A DNA stretch of 64,000 bases, from contig CAVZUK010000003.1 in NCBI GenBank assembly GCA_963778465.1, forward strand, positions 1,736,001 to 1,800,000, given 5' to 3'. The notes beneath the pieces were generated by a model. That model did no database searches. It was given only the letters and a program-made list of their open reading frames with translations, and had not been told where the DNA came from. Positions 8,885 through 16,746 of the stretch are shown in pieces (the stretch's first letter is position 1; the number at the start of each line of letters is the position of its first letter). This stretch comes from CAVZBW01 sp963778465 (lineage in GTDB: Bacteria > Actinomycetota > Acidimicrobiia > Acidimicrobiales > RAAP-2). A program made the position numbers and the translations under genes.

Positions 8885-9386
8885 CTACTTGTACGCCCGG
8901 TCGGTTGAAGGGCGCAACACGGAATCGGCCGATGAAAGCACGAGTGACCATGCCCCGTTGGCCGGACACGTCGAATACGTCGCTGGGCAACCGTCCCGCC
9001 GAACGGGTGCTTCCAACGTCGAGATGGCATGATGTCATTTGAGGGTGAGATTGTCGCCCGACCTCGGCCCGATCGCGAGCCTTACTTGCAGCTCGAAGCC
9101 CATATCGCTCGGCGCCTTGATCCCGCACGCTGGGGTGCGAACGCTATGTGCGGTTGATCTTTACCGGCGTTGCTTCGATGTGCGTGTCCTCGGTGGCCAG
9201 GGAAATGGGTCGCATATTCCTTATCTCGAGATCGTCGCCGATTTTGAGCCGTCGCCACCCGGTTCCTGGCCCCGCGGCCGCAGCGCCTTGACGCGACGTC
9301 GACCGACCTACGCCAACGTAGGGCCTTGAGCTGGCTTACTCGGCCAAACGCTCCGTGCTGTCGAGGACCGCGAGGAGAATGGTGAG
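8885..9386. other. Intergenic region with one possible 42-codon ORF
   Basis: About 500 nt between two small plus-strand genes. An ATG-initiated frame at 9029-9157 encodes 42 residues with plausible protein composition (EPYLQLEAHIARRLDPARW) but only a weak purine stretch upstream. Nothing else is recognised. Confidence 0.3.
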
Positions 9387-9602
9387 ATGAGACGCTGGGA
9401 ATACCTGATCGTGGCTCTTCCACAGTTCGAGGCACCTACGAACTCGCCTCACCCTTCGCTGGCTCTACAGGCCCTCAACGACGAAGGTCTCCGTGGCTGG
9501 GAAGCAGTGGGAATGACCGTGCTTGCTGACGAGAGCGTGGCCGTCTTGCTCAAGAGGCTCCTGGCCCAAGACGACACCGGGGCAGTCGACGACGGCACGT
9601 AA
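9387..9602 (+). CDS. DUF4177-like small protein
   Basis: 71 residues with the short pattern WEYLIVALP near the N-terminus and LNDEGLRGWEAVGM in the middle, ending in a LLKR basic patch: the layout of DUF4177-type proteins, a roughly 50-60 residue beta/alpha fold of unknown function. GAGGAG lies about 10 nt before the ATG. It is a single gene with no obvious operon partner. Confidence 0.65.
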   Translation: MRRWEYLIVALPQFEAPTNSPHPSLALQALNDEGLRGWEAVGMTVLADESVAVLLKRLLAQDDTGAVDDGT

Positions 9603-9875
9603 CAAAGCGTTCTGGTTCCTGGCAGCTTCAGCGTGCCTGATGGCATACCGCCGGAGGCACCGGTCGGACAGCTACCTTGCATGTCGGATCGTCGGGACCT
9701 ATTCACGGCTTTGTCTTATCCGTCGGGCCGTCCCCGCTCACTGACTAGCGTCTCATCGTTGTAATTCCGGTGCTGCTCGAGAATGCGCTCATGGGTTGAC
9801 CAGGTCCCCGTGAAGTGATCCACCGGTTGTGCGAGTGCGAACCCCACGATGATGGGGAAGGAGGACAGCACGACC

Positions 9876-10169
9876 ATGAAGAGACGGCGTCACACGCCCG
9901 AGCAGGTGATCCGGAAACTGGCCGAGGGCGAGAAGCTGCTCGGCGAGGGCAAGCCGATCGAGGAGGTCGTTCGGCACCTCGAGATCACCGAGTCGACCTG
10001 GCACCGCTGGCGCAACCAGTACGGGGGCATGAAGGCCGATGACGCCAAGGAGCTCCGCGAGCTGCGCAAGGAGAATCAGCGCCTGCGCAAGATCGTGGCG
10101 GACCGGGCTCTCGACAGGGGGTACGATGGTCACGCCCGCACTGAGCTGAAAGGTATCCACCATGGCTGA
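9876..10169 (+). pseudogene. IS3-family transposase OrfA remnant
   Basis: Begins at an ATG with AAGGAGG about 14 nt upstream and reads as a typical OrfA: MKRRRHTPEQVIRKLAEGEK, helix-turn-helix STWHRWRNQYGGMK, then the leucine-zipper-like coiled coil ELRELRKENQRLRKIVADRAL. The normal OrfA end and programmed-frameshift region are missing: after DRAL the frame runs into unrelated sequence and stops at 10169. No OrfB follows. The deletion brings the IS promoter side directly upstream of the next gene, whose start codon it overlaps by 8 nt. Confidence 0.8.
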
Positions 10170-10914
10170 AGCGGATGGCGCTACGAGGGGCACTCCTCTT
10201 CGGGGAGGATGGTCGCGGTGGGAACCGGTGACCGGCATAGCCTTTGTGGTGCTCGGCGTGGTTGCTTTTCACCTCAACCCGGCACCGGGCGACGGAGACT
10301 CGAACGCGGTCTGGCTCAAGGCGTACTCGAACTCCGCTAACCAGATTAAGTTCGTTGTCTCGGGCTTCATGCTCGTGCTGGCTTCGCTGTGCCTGATCTC
10401 CTTCGTAACCAATCTCTGGTTGAGAATCGCCGCGGCTCGCCGACCTCAGAGGACGAGTCCACTTCCACTCGTGGCCGCAGGAATGGCTGCGGCGGCTATC
10501 GCTCTGGGCGCGGTGCTCTCGGGGACTGTATCCGGCACCCAGCTCGTCCGTGCCAACCTCCCCGAGGCGGGCTCTCTCCCCCTGCCCTCCGCTGACATCC
10601 TCCGGTTCACGGCCGACGCCTTCTTCGCGTTTGTCTCCGTGGGGGGCATGTTCGCCCTGGCCCTGGCCATCGCCGGCCTCGGCCTACAGGCCCACAGCGC
10701 CGGGCTGTTCGGCCGTCGGTTCGCCAGGACAAGCATTGTGGTGGCGATCGTCACGCTCTTCTCTTTCGGCTACTACCCCATGGTCGTAACGTTGCTCTGG
10801 ATCCTGGTCGTGAGCATCATGCTGTTGCGCAGGGATTCGGAGGCGGCCAAATCCCCCACGACTGTCAGTTCGATGGCAGCCCGCACTCCGACCGCCTCAG
10901 CTGGACAGAGCTGA
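10162..10914 (+). CDS. Polytopic membrane protein, DUF4386-like hypothetical
   Basis: 250 residues with about six hydrophobic spans, for example FVVLGVVAFHL near residue 28, FVVSGFMLVLASLCLISFV near 64, AAGMAAAAIALGAVL near 105, and two C-terminal spans around IVVAIVTLFSFGYYPM. The long extracytoplasmic loop after the first span carries the motif NSANQIKF. Start ATG has AAAGG 9 nt upstream. Function unknown; it may now depend on a promoter within the adjacent IS3 remnant. Confidence 0.75.
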   Translation: MAEADGATRGTPLRGGWSRWEPVTGIAFVVLGVVAFHLNPAPGDGDSNAVWLKAYSNSANQIKFVVSGFMLVLASLCLISFVTNLWLRIAAARRPQRTSPLPLVAAGMAAAAIALGAVLSGTVSGTQLVRANLPEAGSLPLPSADILRFTADAFFAFVSVGGMFALALAIAGLGLQAHSAGLFGRRFARTSIVVAIVTLFSFGYYPMVVTLLWILVVSIMLLRRDSEAAKSPTTVSSMAARTPTASAGQS

Positions 10915-11138
10915 GGCGATGCTCTCGGCAGAGGTGGTCTGATCAACGCGACCTTCGGCCCTTACGCACATCGACCCCGAGCCGACAATCGCCGCACGAC
11001 GGTGACATAAGGATCGACTATCCAGATACGGCCTGTTCGACCATGCAGGGCACCCCCTACTCGCCAGCATGATCGACCGCGCCAACCCGGCGAGATTCCT
11101 GCACCGCCGACCCCGACGCCGGAGCTGCCGACCGTGGC

Positions 11139-11322
11139 GTGGATCAACGAGCCGATGAGTGGGACCGTTTGGTGGCGTCGCCTCGGACTCGCGTCAGTTT
11201 CGAGGTCCACAGACGGTTCCTGAGCCAGTTCATCCGGTCCAACCGGCGGGTTCTCGAGATGGGGGCCGGACCACGCCGTTTCAGCATGGAGCTGGCACGA
11301 CTGGGTGCCAGAGTGTTCGTGC
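11139..11322 (+). pseudogene. Class I SAM-dependent methyltransferase, N-terminal stub
   Basis: About 60 residues match the beginning of a methyltransferase: DEWDRLVASPRTRVSFEVHR, then VLEMGAGP (motif I, with the usual GxGxG ending altered to GPRRF) and ELARLGARV. The similarity stops near 11322, where unrelated sequence begins. A full family member has about 250 residues, so the SAM pocket is incomplete. Start GTG at 11139. Confidence 0.6.
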
Positions 11323-11627
11323 GTAGAGCGCCAGGTCCATCGACACCTCAGCATCAGGTATCCCAGAAATGCCGAGACATGGTGTCCCAGAAACCCTGGG
11401 ACCTCAGACGGCCGCGCCCACCAACACCCTGACCAGCGATGACGACTTCGGCCCGGCGACGCTGCGCGAACCAGATGATTGGATCTGGCAGGGTTCCTGA
11501 ACGGCGCGGATGACGGTTGGCCCGGGTCGTCATGAGGCCTCGGTTGTTGTCGGTCGGGCAAGGGGCCTGGGTAGCTGGATACCCCGTGGAAGCGCATGCA
11601 TTGCGTATTACAACTCGAGCGAGGAGG
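11323..11627. other. Gene-free segment with hairpin; probable IS border debris
   Basis: The methyltransferase stub ends here. GTCCCAG at 11384-11390 and CTGGGAC at 11396-11402 form a perfect 7-bp stem with a 5-nt loop; a similar TATCCCAG half-site lies at 11359-11366. Such TGTCCCAG repeats resemble the ends of some insertion sequences, but no transposase remains, so this is only suggestive. Confidence 0.4.
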
Positions 11628-13064
11628 TCAATAGGTTCGAGGAGTGTGCCGATGGTGATCCGGCCCCTCAGACTGGTCTGCACCTCCGCGCTGGAACGGG
11701 CGGGTTCTCTGCGCGAATCTGTCAGTCGCCCTGTTTTGAGCATCTCGTACATTTGGAACCGACCCGACCAGCAGGCCGCCGGCTCGGGGTTCCACATTCG
11801 GGCCTTTGGTGGGTCCTGGGCTCGTGCCGGCACCGCGGGACGTGCTGTTCGCTCGCGGGAAGGTGACTTCGATGGAGAGCCCTCCTTGGGGTCTGCTGCG
11901 GGCGGTGATGACGGCGCTGTGGGCGGTGGCTACCGCCTCGACGATGGAGAGGCCGAGGCCGTGGCCGGTCCGGTGGTGTCGCCGTCCTGGTTCGAGGCGC
12001 TCGAACGGGCGGAACAGTCGTTCCAGCTCTGTTGTCGGAATGTTGGGGCCGTCGTTGGACACGGCCAGCACCGCTTCCCCTTCGCGGGATGCGGTTGCGA
12101 CATGGACATTTCCGTCGACGATGTTGTGAAGGATTGCGTTCTCGATGAGGTTCTGGATCAGCTGTTCGATGAGTCGGGCATCGCCGATCACCACTGCTGG
12201 CTGAATGTCCGTGTCGATGTGAACTTGGCGGTACTCGGCTTGTTGACGGTGAACCTGAAGAACATTACGGGTGATTGCGGCGAGGTCGAAGGTTTCAATG
12301 TGATCGAGGCCGCGCTGTCCTTTGGCCAATGAGAGCAGCGCGGCGATGATGTCCCCTTGCTCTTGTGTCGCGGCGATGACTTCTCGGTAGCCGGATTGGA
12401 GTGACTCGACCGTGGCTTCGGGGTCAGTGGTTGCGATGTCCGCTTGGAGGCGAAGTCGGGTCAGGGGGGACCGCAGTTCGTGGGAGACGTTGGCGACGAA
12501 TTGCCGTTGTGAGTCCCAGGAGCGTTGTAGGCGGCCGAGGAGTTCGTCGAAGGTGTCGCCGAGCTCTTTGAGCTCGTCATCGGGACCGCGCAGATCGAGC
12601 CGCTCGTGGAGGTTGCTCGCCGAGATCCGTCGGGCTGTGCCGGTGATGGTCCGGACCGGGCGCAGCATCCGGCCGGCGAAGAACCATCCCAGCAGGAGCG
12701 CGACGACGGTGATGAGGGCGAGGGCGATCGCGGAGTTGACGAGCAGCTGGTGGAGGTCCGACGATCGCTTGAGTTCCTCCCCGAGAGCCTTGGGCCCTAT
12801 CGACACGACCTTTGGTGCTCGCGTTGTTGGCGTGAGGGTGGGGATCGCCTGGCCGATGGATTTCCCGTCGGGGACCCTTATCGAGGCACTCCCACTCGGC
12901 ACCCTCGTCGCCCGTTCGAAGAGTACGTAGGTGACGACGAGTAGGGCCGCCCCGGAGAGGAGGAAGAGCCCGCCGTACACGAGGGTGAGGCGCAGACGGA
13001 CGGTTCTCGCCGGTAGATGGATTCGCGCTCTGGCCTGTTGCCAGCTCGGGGGTCTGCTGATCAT
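11628..13064 (-). CDS. Two-component sensor histidine kinase
   Basis: Membrane sensor kinase of about 478 residues. Two transmembrane helices (about 24-48 and 108-130) flank a short extracytoplasmic loop; HAMP follows (about 131-185), then the dimerisation domain with the phospho-acceptor His195 in NVSHELRSPLT, and the ATPase domain with N box (NLIENAILHN), G1 (VSNDGPNIP) and G2 (GHGLGLSIV). The ATG at 13064 overlaps the stop of the response regulator gene (ATGA), which implies translational coupling. After the expected end (IEVTFPRAN) the frame continues for about 75 residues of Pro/Gly/Arg-rich sequence without domain character; this tail may be an acquired extension. It presumably controls the divergent efflux genes. 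Confidence 0.93.
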   Translation of the reverse strand: MISRPPSWQQARARIHLPARTVRLRLTLVYGGLFLLSGAALLVVTYVLFERATRVPSGSASIRVPDGKSIGQAIPTLTPTTRAPKVVSIGPKALGEELKRSSDLHQLLVNSAIALALITVVALLLGWFFAGRMLRPVRTITGTARRISASNLHERLDLRGPDDELKELGDTFDELLGRLQRSWDSQRQFVANVSHELRSPLTRLRLQADIATTDPEATVESLQSGYREVIAATQEQGDIIAALLSLAKGQRGLDHIETFDLAAITRNVLQVHRQQAEYRQVHIDTDIQPAVVIGDARLIEQLIQNLIENAILHNIVDGNVHVATASREGEAVLAVSNDGPNIPTTELERLFRPFERLEPGRRHHRTGHGLGLSIVEAVATAHSAVITARSRPQGGLSIEVTFPRANSTSRGAGTSPGPTKGPNVEPRAGGLLVGSVPNVRDAQNRATDRFAQRTRPFQRGGADQSEGPDHHRHTPRTY

Positions 13065-13720
13065 TGGGGTATCCGATAGCCGAGTGAGCCCACGGTCTCG
13101 ACGACGAGCGGGTCGCCGAGCTTCTGTCGGAGCCTGCTGATGGTGACCTTGACCGTGGTGGTGGCCGGGTCGGAGGTGTCGTCCCATACCCGGTCGAGCA
13201 ATTCGTCAGCCGAAACAACCCTCCCTTGAGCCGACAGAAGGGCTTCGAGGACCCCGAACTCCTTGGGGCTCAGCTCGACGGGCTGTCCGTTGCGACGGAG
13301 TTGGTGACGAGCGGTGTCGAGCTCCAGGCCGGCGTGGGCCAGGACCGGAGGGAAGGGGGGCTGGGTGCGCCGTGCCAGGGCTCTGATGCGAGCGACCAAC
13401 TCGGCCAGGGCGAATGGCTTGGGCAGGTAGTCGTCGGCGCCAAGAGCAAGTCCTTCGACGCGGTCGTCGATGTCGGCGGCGGCGGTGAGCATGAGAATCC
13501 GGGGCGGATTCCCACCTTTGACCAGCGCCTCGCACACCTGGTCGCCGTGAACGCCGGGAAGATCCCGGTCGAGGACCACGACGTCGTGCACCCCAGGCAG
13601 GGCGAACTCGAGTCCGGTCCCTCCGTCGAAGGCGACATCGACGGCCATGCCGGCGCGTCGCAGACCCACCGCGATGCCTTCCGCGACGTGCTCGTCGTCC
13701 TCGATCACAAGCACTCTCAT
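13061..13720 (-). CDS. OmpR/PhoB-family response regulator
   Basis: 219 residues. The receiver domain has the acidic pair EDD at 7-9, phospho-acceptor Asp51 in VVLDRDLPG, the conserved Thr in MLTAAAD and Lys in YLPKPF. A winged helix-turn-helix effector domain follows (LSPKEFGVLEALLS.. TVKVTISRLRQKLG.. VGSLGYRI). It is the first gene of a minus-strand pair with the kinase and lies back to back with the lipoprotein/ABC efflux genes; 240 nt separate the two transcription units, so it likely acts on that shared region. Confidence 0.95.
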   Translation of the reverse strand: MRVLVIEDDEHVAEGIAVGLRRAGMAVDVAFDGGTGLEFALPGVHDVVVLDRDLPGVHGDQVCEALVKGGNPPRILMLTAAADIDDRVEGLALGADDYLPKPFALAELVARIRALARRTQPPFPPVLAHAGLELDTARHQLRRNGQPVELSPKEFGVLEALLSAQGRVVSADELLDRVWDDTSDPATTTVKVTISRLRQKLGDPLVVETVGSLGYRIPQ

Positions 13721-13960
13721 GCCCTTTCCTTCCCTACTGCCTTGCCTCGGGCGAGCGATGTCGCATCTCTCAAGGATGGCTCGCCTGTGGTTGCAGCGCG
13801 GTTACACCCCGGACGCTCGTCGTCACCGAGGACTCCGGGACATGGCCGGGAGGGCTCCGCAGAATTTCTTGGCAACGAAGCGGGCGTAACCGCGGTGTAA
13901 CCGCGAAGCCGCATAGCAACGAGGGACACCACACGGCCCGATCCGAAGGGAACTTCGCCC

Positions 13961-14542
13961 ATGACCCATTCACCAGGTAGGCCCAAGCATGACCGACCGC
14001 TCCAGTCGTTGGTCCCCAGGAGCGCGCTGTTGGCGGCGCTTTTGATCAGCTTGGCAGTAGCCCTCGCGGCGTGCAGCAGGGGGTCGTCCGGCTCGGACCC
14101 GACCACGACCACCGCAGCGTCGCCTGAGGGTTCGAGCTCGTCGGGCGCGTCGAACGGTGTGACTCAGGAAGCTCTGAAGTACGCCCAATGCATGCGTTCG
14201 CACGGGGTCACCAACTACGCCGATCCGGTCCCCGGCAAGGCGCAATCCATCGGCGGAAGCGGCCTCGACACGAACTCGCCCACCTACCAGGCCGCTGCGA
14301 GCGCGTGTCAGAAGTATCAGCCGACGACTGGCAGTGGCGTCCAAGGGGGCCCGTCGCCCGGGGCCCAGTCAGCGCAACTCAGGTTCGCCGAGTGCATGCG
14401 TTCCCACGGTGTGACCAACTTCCCCGAAGGCAATGGCAATAACGGTGGCGGACAGCAATCGCTAAGCCAGTACGGCATCGACACGAACTCGCCGACCTTC
14501 CAGAAGGCCAACCAAGCCTGTTCCAGGCTGCTCGGGCCATGA
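13961..14542 (+). CDS. Lipoprotein with duplicated CMRSHGV motif
   Basis: 193 residues. A signal peptide with a twin-basic start ends in the lipobox LAAC (Cys38), followed by a Ser/Thr/Gly linker. The mature part is an internal duplication: YAQCMRSHGVTNYADP.. DTNSPTYQAAASAC and FAECMRSHGVTNFPEG.. DTNSPTFQKANQAC. Each copy has two Cys, which could form a disulfide. Proteins of this type often sit beside MacB-like ABC systems in Actinobacteria; a role as an extracellular partner of the efflux complex downstream is my inference. It is the first gene after the divergent regulator promoter. Confidence 0.8.
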   Translation: MTHSPGRPKHDRPLQSLVPRSALLAALLISLAVALAACSRGSSGSDPTTTTAASPEGSSSSGASNGVTQEALKYAQCMRSHGVTNYADPVPGKAQSIGGSGLDTNSPTYQAAASACQKYQPTTGSGVQGGPSPGAQSAQLRFAECMRSHGVTNFPEGNGNNGGGQQSLSQYGIDTNSPTFQKANQACSRLLGP

Positions 14543-14675
14543 CCCACCGGCAGACAGCAGCGGCGGCCGGCTCGGGCCTGCTTCGTCGCCACGAGACAGC
14601 CACAGTTGCCGCCCCCATAGGACTACCTAGGTCCTCCGTGTTGCCGAACCCTTTCACAACCAAGGAGTTCCATCC

Positions 14676-14726
14676 ATGAAATCTCCCCGAGCGGGCTCGG
14701 CCATCGGGCCGTTGAGCAGCCCATGA
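14676..14726 (+). CDS. Possible 16-residue leader peptide
   Basis: A short reading frame, MKSPRAGSAIGPLSSP, starts at 14676 with a strong site AAGGAG at 14662-14667, 8 nt upstream. Its TGA overlaps the ATG of the adaptor gene (ATGA). The adaptor ATG itself has no good ribosome site, so translation of this peptide could deliver ribosomes to it. Could be coincidence. Confidence 0.45.
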   Translation: MKSPRAGSAIGPLSSP

Positions 14727-15904
14727 CGACCTCGACGCCGGTCACGGCCGAGTACCAGATCGACGGGCAGGGGGAGACCCCTGGGCGGCGAGGTTCTCAT
14801 CGTCGCCGGTGGCTCCTGCTCGCGGTGATGATCGTGGCAGCCATAGTCGTGGTCGGGGTGATCGACCCCTTTTCGGCGACGCATCCGACTTCTTCGGGGG
14901 TCACGAACAACGCAGATCCGACATCGCTCGCGACGGTGATGCGCCAGGACCTGTCCAATCAGACGGAGGTAGCGGCGACGTTGGGTTACGCCGGTAGTTA
15001 CACGGTGGTCGGAGGATCGTCGGGCACGTTCACCGAGCTGCCGATGGTGGGCCAAGTGGTCTCCGAGGGGCAGGTGCTCTATCGGGTGGACAACAGCCCG
15101 GTCGTCCTGCTCTACGGTGCGACGCCGGCCTATCGCAGCCTGTCGGAGGGCGCCTCGGCCTCGGACGTGACCGGCCCAGACGTCGAGCAGCTCAACGCCG
15201 ACCTCCTGGCTCTGGGGTATGTGTCCAGCAGCGAGCTGAGCCCGACCTCGGATGAGTTCGACTATTGGACCAGGGTCGGGGTCGAGAAACTCCAGGCCGC
15301 CCTCGGGGTGACGCAGACCGGCACCCTGGCGCTCGGTCAGGCGGTGTTCTTGCCGACCGCGACCCGGGTGACCTCCCTGACGGGCACCCTCGGCGGCCCG
15401 GCCCAGCCAGGCGGCACTGTCTTGGCCGCCACCTCAACTACTCGCCAGGTGAGCATCGCCTTGGACGCGTCAGAGCAGTCAGAAGTGGCCGTCGGCGACA
15501 AGGTGACCATCACCCTGCCCAACAACCAGACCACCCCCGGCGTGATCTCCTCGGTGGGCACCGTCGCCAGCAGCGGATCCAGCGGATCCAGCGGGTCGGG
15601 CTCGTCGAGTCCGACGATCACGGTGCTGGTGAGCCCGACCGACCCAGCCGCGACGGGAACGTGGGATCAGGCGTCGGTGAACGTGACCATCACGACCGCA
15701 ACTGTGACCAACGTGCTGGTGGTGCCAATCGACGCCCTGTTGGCCCAGCCCGGCGGAAGCTACGCCGTCGAGGTCGTTGGCTCCTCGGGCGTGCACCATC
15801 TCGTTGACGTGACGTTGGGGATTTTCGACGACGCCAACGGGCTGGTCCAGGTGAGCGGCTCGGGGCTGGCGGCCGGCCAGCGAGTGGTGGTCCCGAACAC
15901 ATGA
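14723..15904 (+). CDS. Efflux membrane-fusion (periplasmic adaptor-like) protein with peptidoglycan-binding domain
   Basis: 393 residues. A basic N-terminus precedes one transmembrane helix (about 28-48). Around residues 150-210 lies a peptidoglycan-binding-type repeat (VEQLNADLLALGY.. VGVEKLQAALGV.. GTLALGQAVFLP). Beta-barrel and lipoyl-like segments follow (VSIALDASEQSEVAVGDKV, ITLPNN), interrupted by a GSSGSSGSGSS linker. This arrangement is typical of actinobacterial HlyD-like adaptors that accompany MacB-type transporters. It overlaps the ATPase gene by 4 nt, so the three genes form one operon. Confidence 0.88.
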   Translation: MTTSTPVTAEYQIDGQGETPGRRGSHRRRWLLLAVMIVAAIVVVGVIDPFSATHPTSSGVTNNADPTSLATVMRQDLSNQTEVAATLGYAGSYTVVGGSSGTFTELPMVGQVVSEGQVLYRVDNSPVVLLYGATPAYRSLSEGASASDVTGPDVEQLNADLLALGYVSSSELSPTSDEFDYWTRVGVEKLQAALGVTQTGTLALGQAVFLPTATRVTSLTGTLGGPAQPGGTVLAATSTTRQVSIALDASEQSEVAVGDKVTITLPNNQTTPGVISSVGTVASSGSSGSSGSGSSSPTITVLVSPTDPAATGTWDQASVNVTITTATVTNVLVVPIDALLAQPGGSYAVEVVGSSGVHHLVDVTLGIFDDANGLVQVSGSGLAAGQRVVVPNT

Positions 15905-16746
15905 CCACCACCATCAGTGCCAAGACTGTGGTTGGTGGCGTTGGGCAGTGCCCGGCGGGCGGCGCACGACCCGTGCTCGAGGCCGAGACGGTGACCAAGG
16001 TCTACCCGAGCGAACCGCCGGTGACCGCTCTGCGAGGCGTCAGCTTCTGCGTGACCCGAGGGGAGCTGGTCGGCATCGTTGGCCCGTCGGGGTCGGGCAA
16101 GACCACGTTGTTGCACCTGATGGGCACTTTGGACCGCCCCTCCTCAGGAACGGTGCGGATTGCCGGGCTGGACGTGTCCAAGCTGGGCGACCCGGAGTTG
16201 GCCGCGCTGCGGGCCACCCAGATCGGCTTCGTGTTTCAACAGTTTTTCCTCTCCGAGCACCAAACCCTGCTCGACAACGTGGCCGACGGGCTCCTCTACG
16301 CAGGGGCTGGCATCGCCGAGAGGCGCCGACGGGCACTCGACGCCTTGACCCTGGTCGGACTGGAGCAGCGCGCCGAGGCGCTTGCCACGCAACTGTCGGG
16401 CGGGCAACGCCAACGTGTCGCCATCGCCAGGGCTCTCGTCGGCGGGCCGGCCATCGTCCTAGCCGACGAGCCAACCGGCAACTTGGACCAGGCCACAGGC
16501 GCCTCCATCCTCGGCCTCATCGACGACCTCAATCAGGCCGGCTCGACCATCATCATCGTCACCCACGACGGCGACATCGCCGAGCGAATGCCCCGGCGGA
16601 TCGAGATGCTCGACGGTCACATCGTCGCCGACATCTCTCAGCGGCCGTCGTCGGCCGAGGAGACCCTCCTCCCGCCATCCACCAACGGCCAGGTCGCGAC
16701 GCACAGCACGGACCATGAGCGCGAGGAAGAAAGGCCGATGCCATGA
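15901..16746 (+). CDS. MacB-like ABC transporter ATP-binding protein
   Basis: 281 residues of a LolD/MacB-type nucleotide-binding subunit. Walker A is GPSGSGKTT, the Q loop FVFQQFFL, signature LSGGQRQRVAIARAL and Walker B IVLADEPTGNLD with the following H loop IVTHDGD. The about 30-residue C-terminal tail is variable. ATG overlaps the adaptor stop, and its own stop overlaps the permease start. It would energise mechanotransmission-type export of a lipid, peptide or drug rather than classical transport through the membrane. Confidence 0.95.
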   Translation: MTTTISAKTVVGGVGQCPAGGARPVLEAETVTKVYPSEPPVTALRGVSFCVTRGELVGIVGPSGSGKTTLLHLMGTLDRPSSGTVRIAGLDVSKLGDPELAALRATQIGFVFQQFFLSEHQTLLDNVADGLLYAGAGIAERRRRALDALTLVGLEQRAEALATQLSGGQRQRVAIARALVGGPAIVLADEPTGNLDQATGASILGLIDDLNQAGSTIIIVTHDGDIAERMPRRIEMLDGHIVADISQRPSSAEETLLPPSTNGQVATHSTDHEREEERPMP

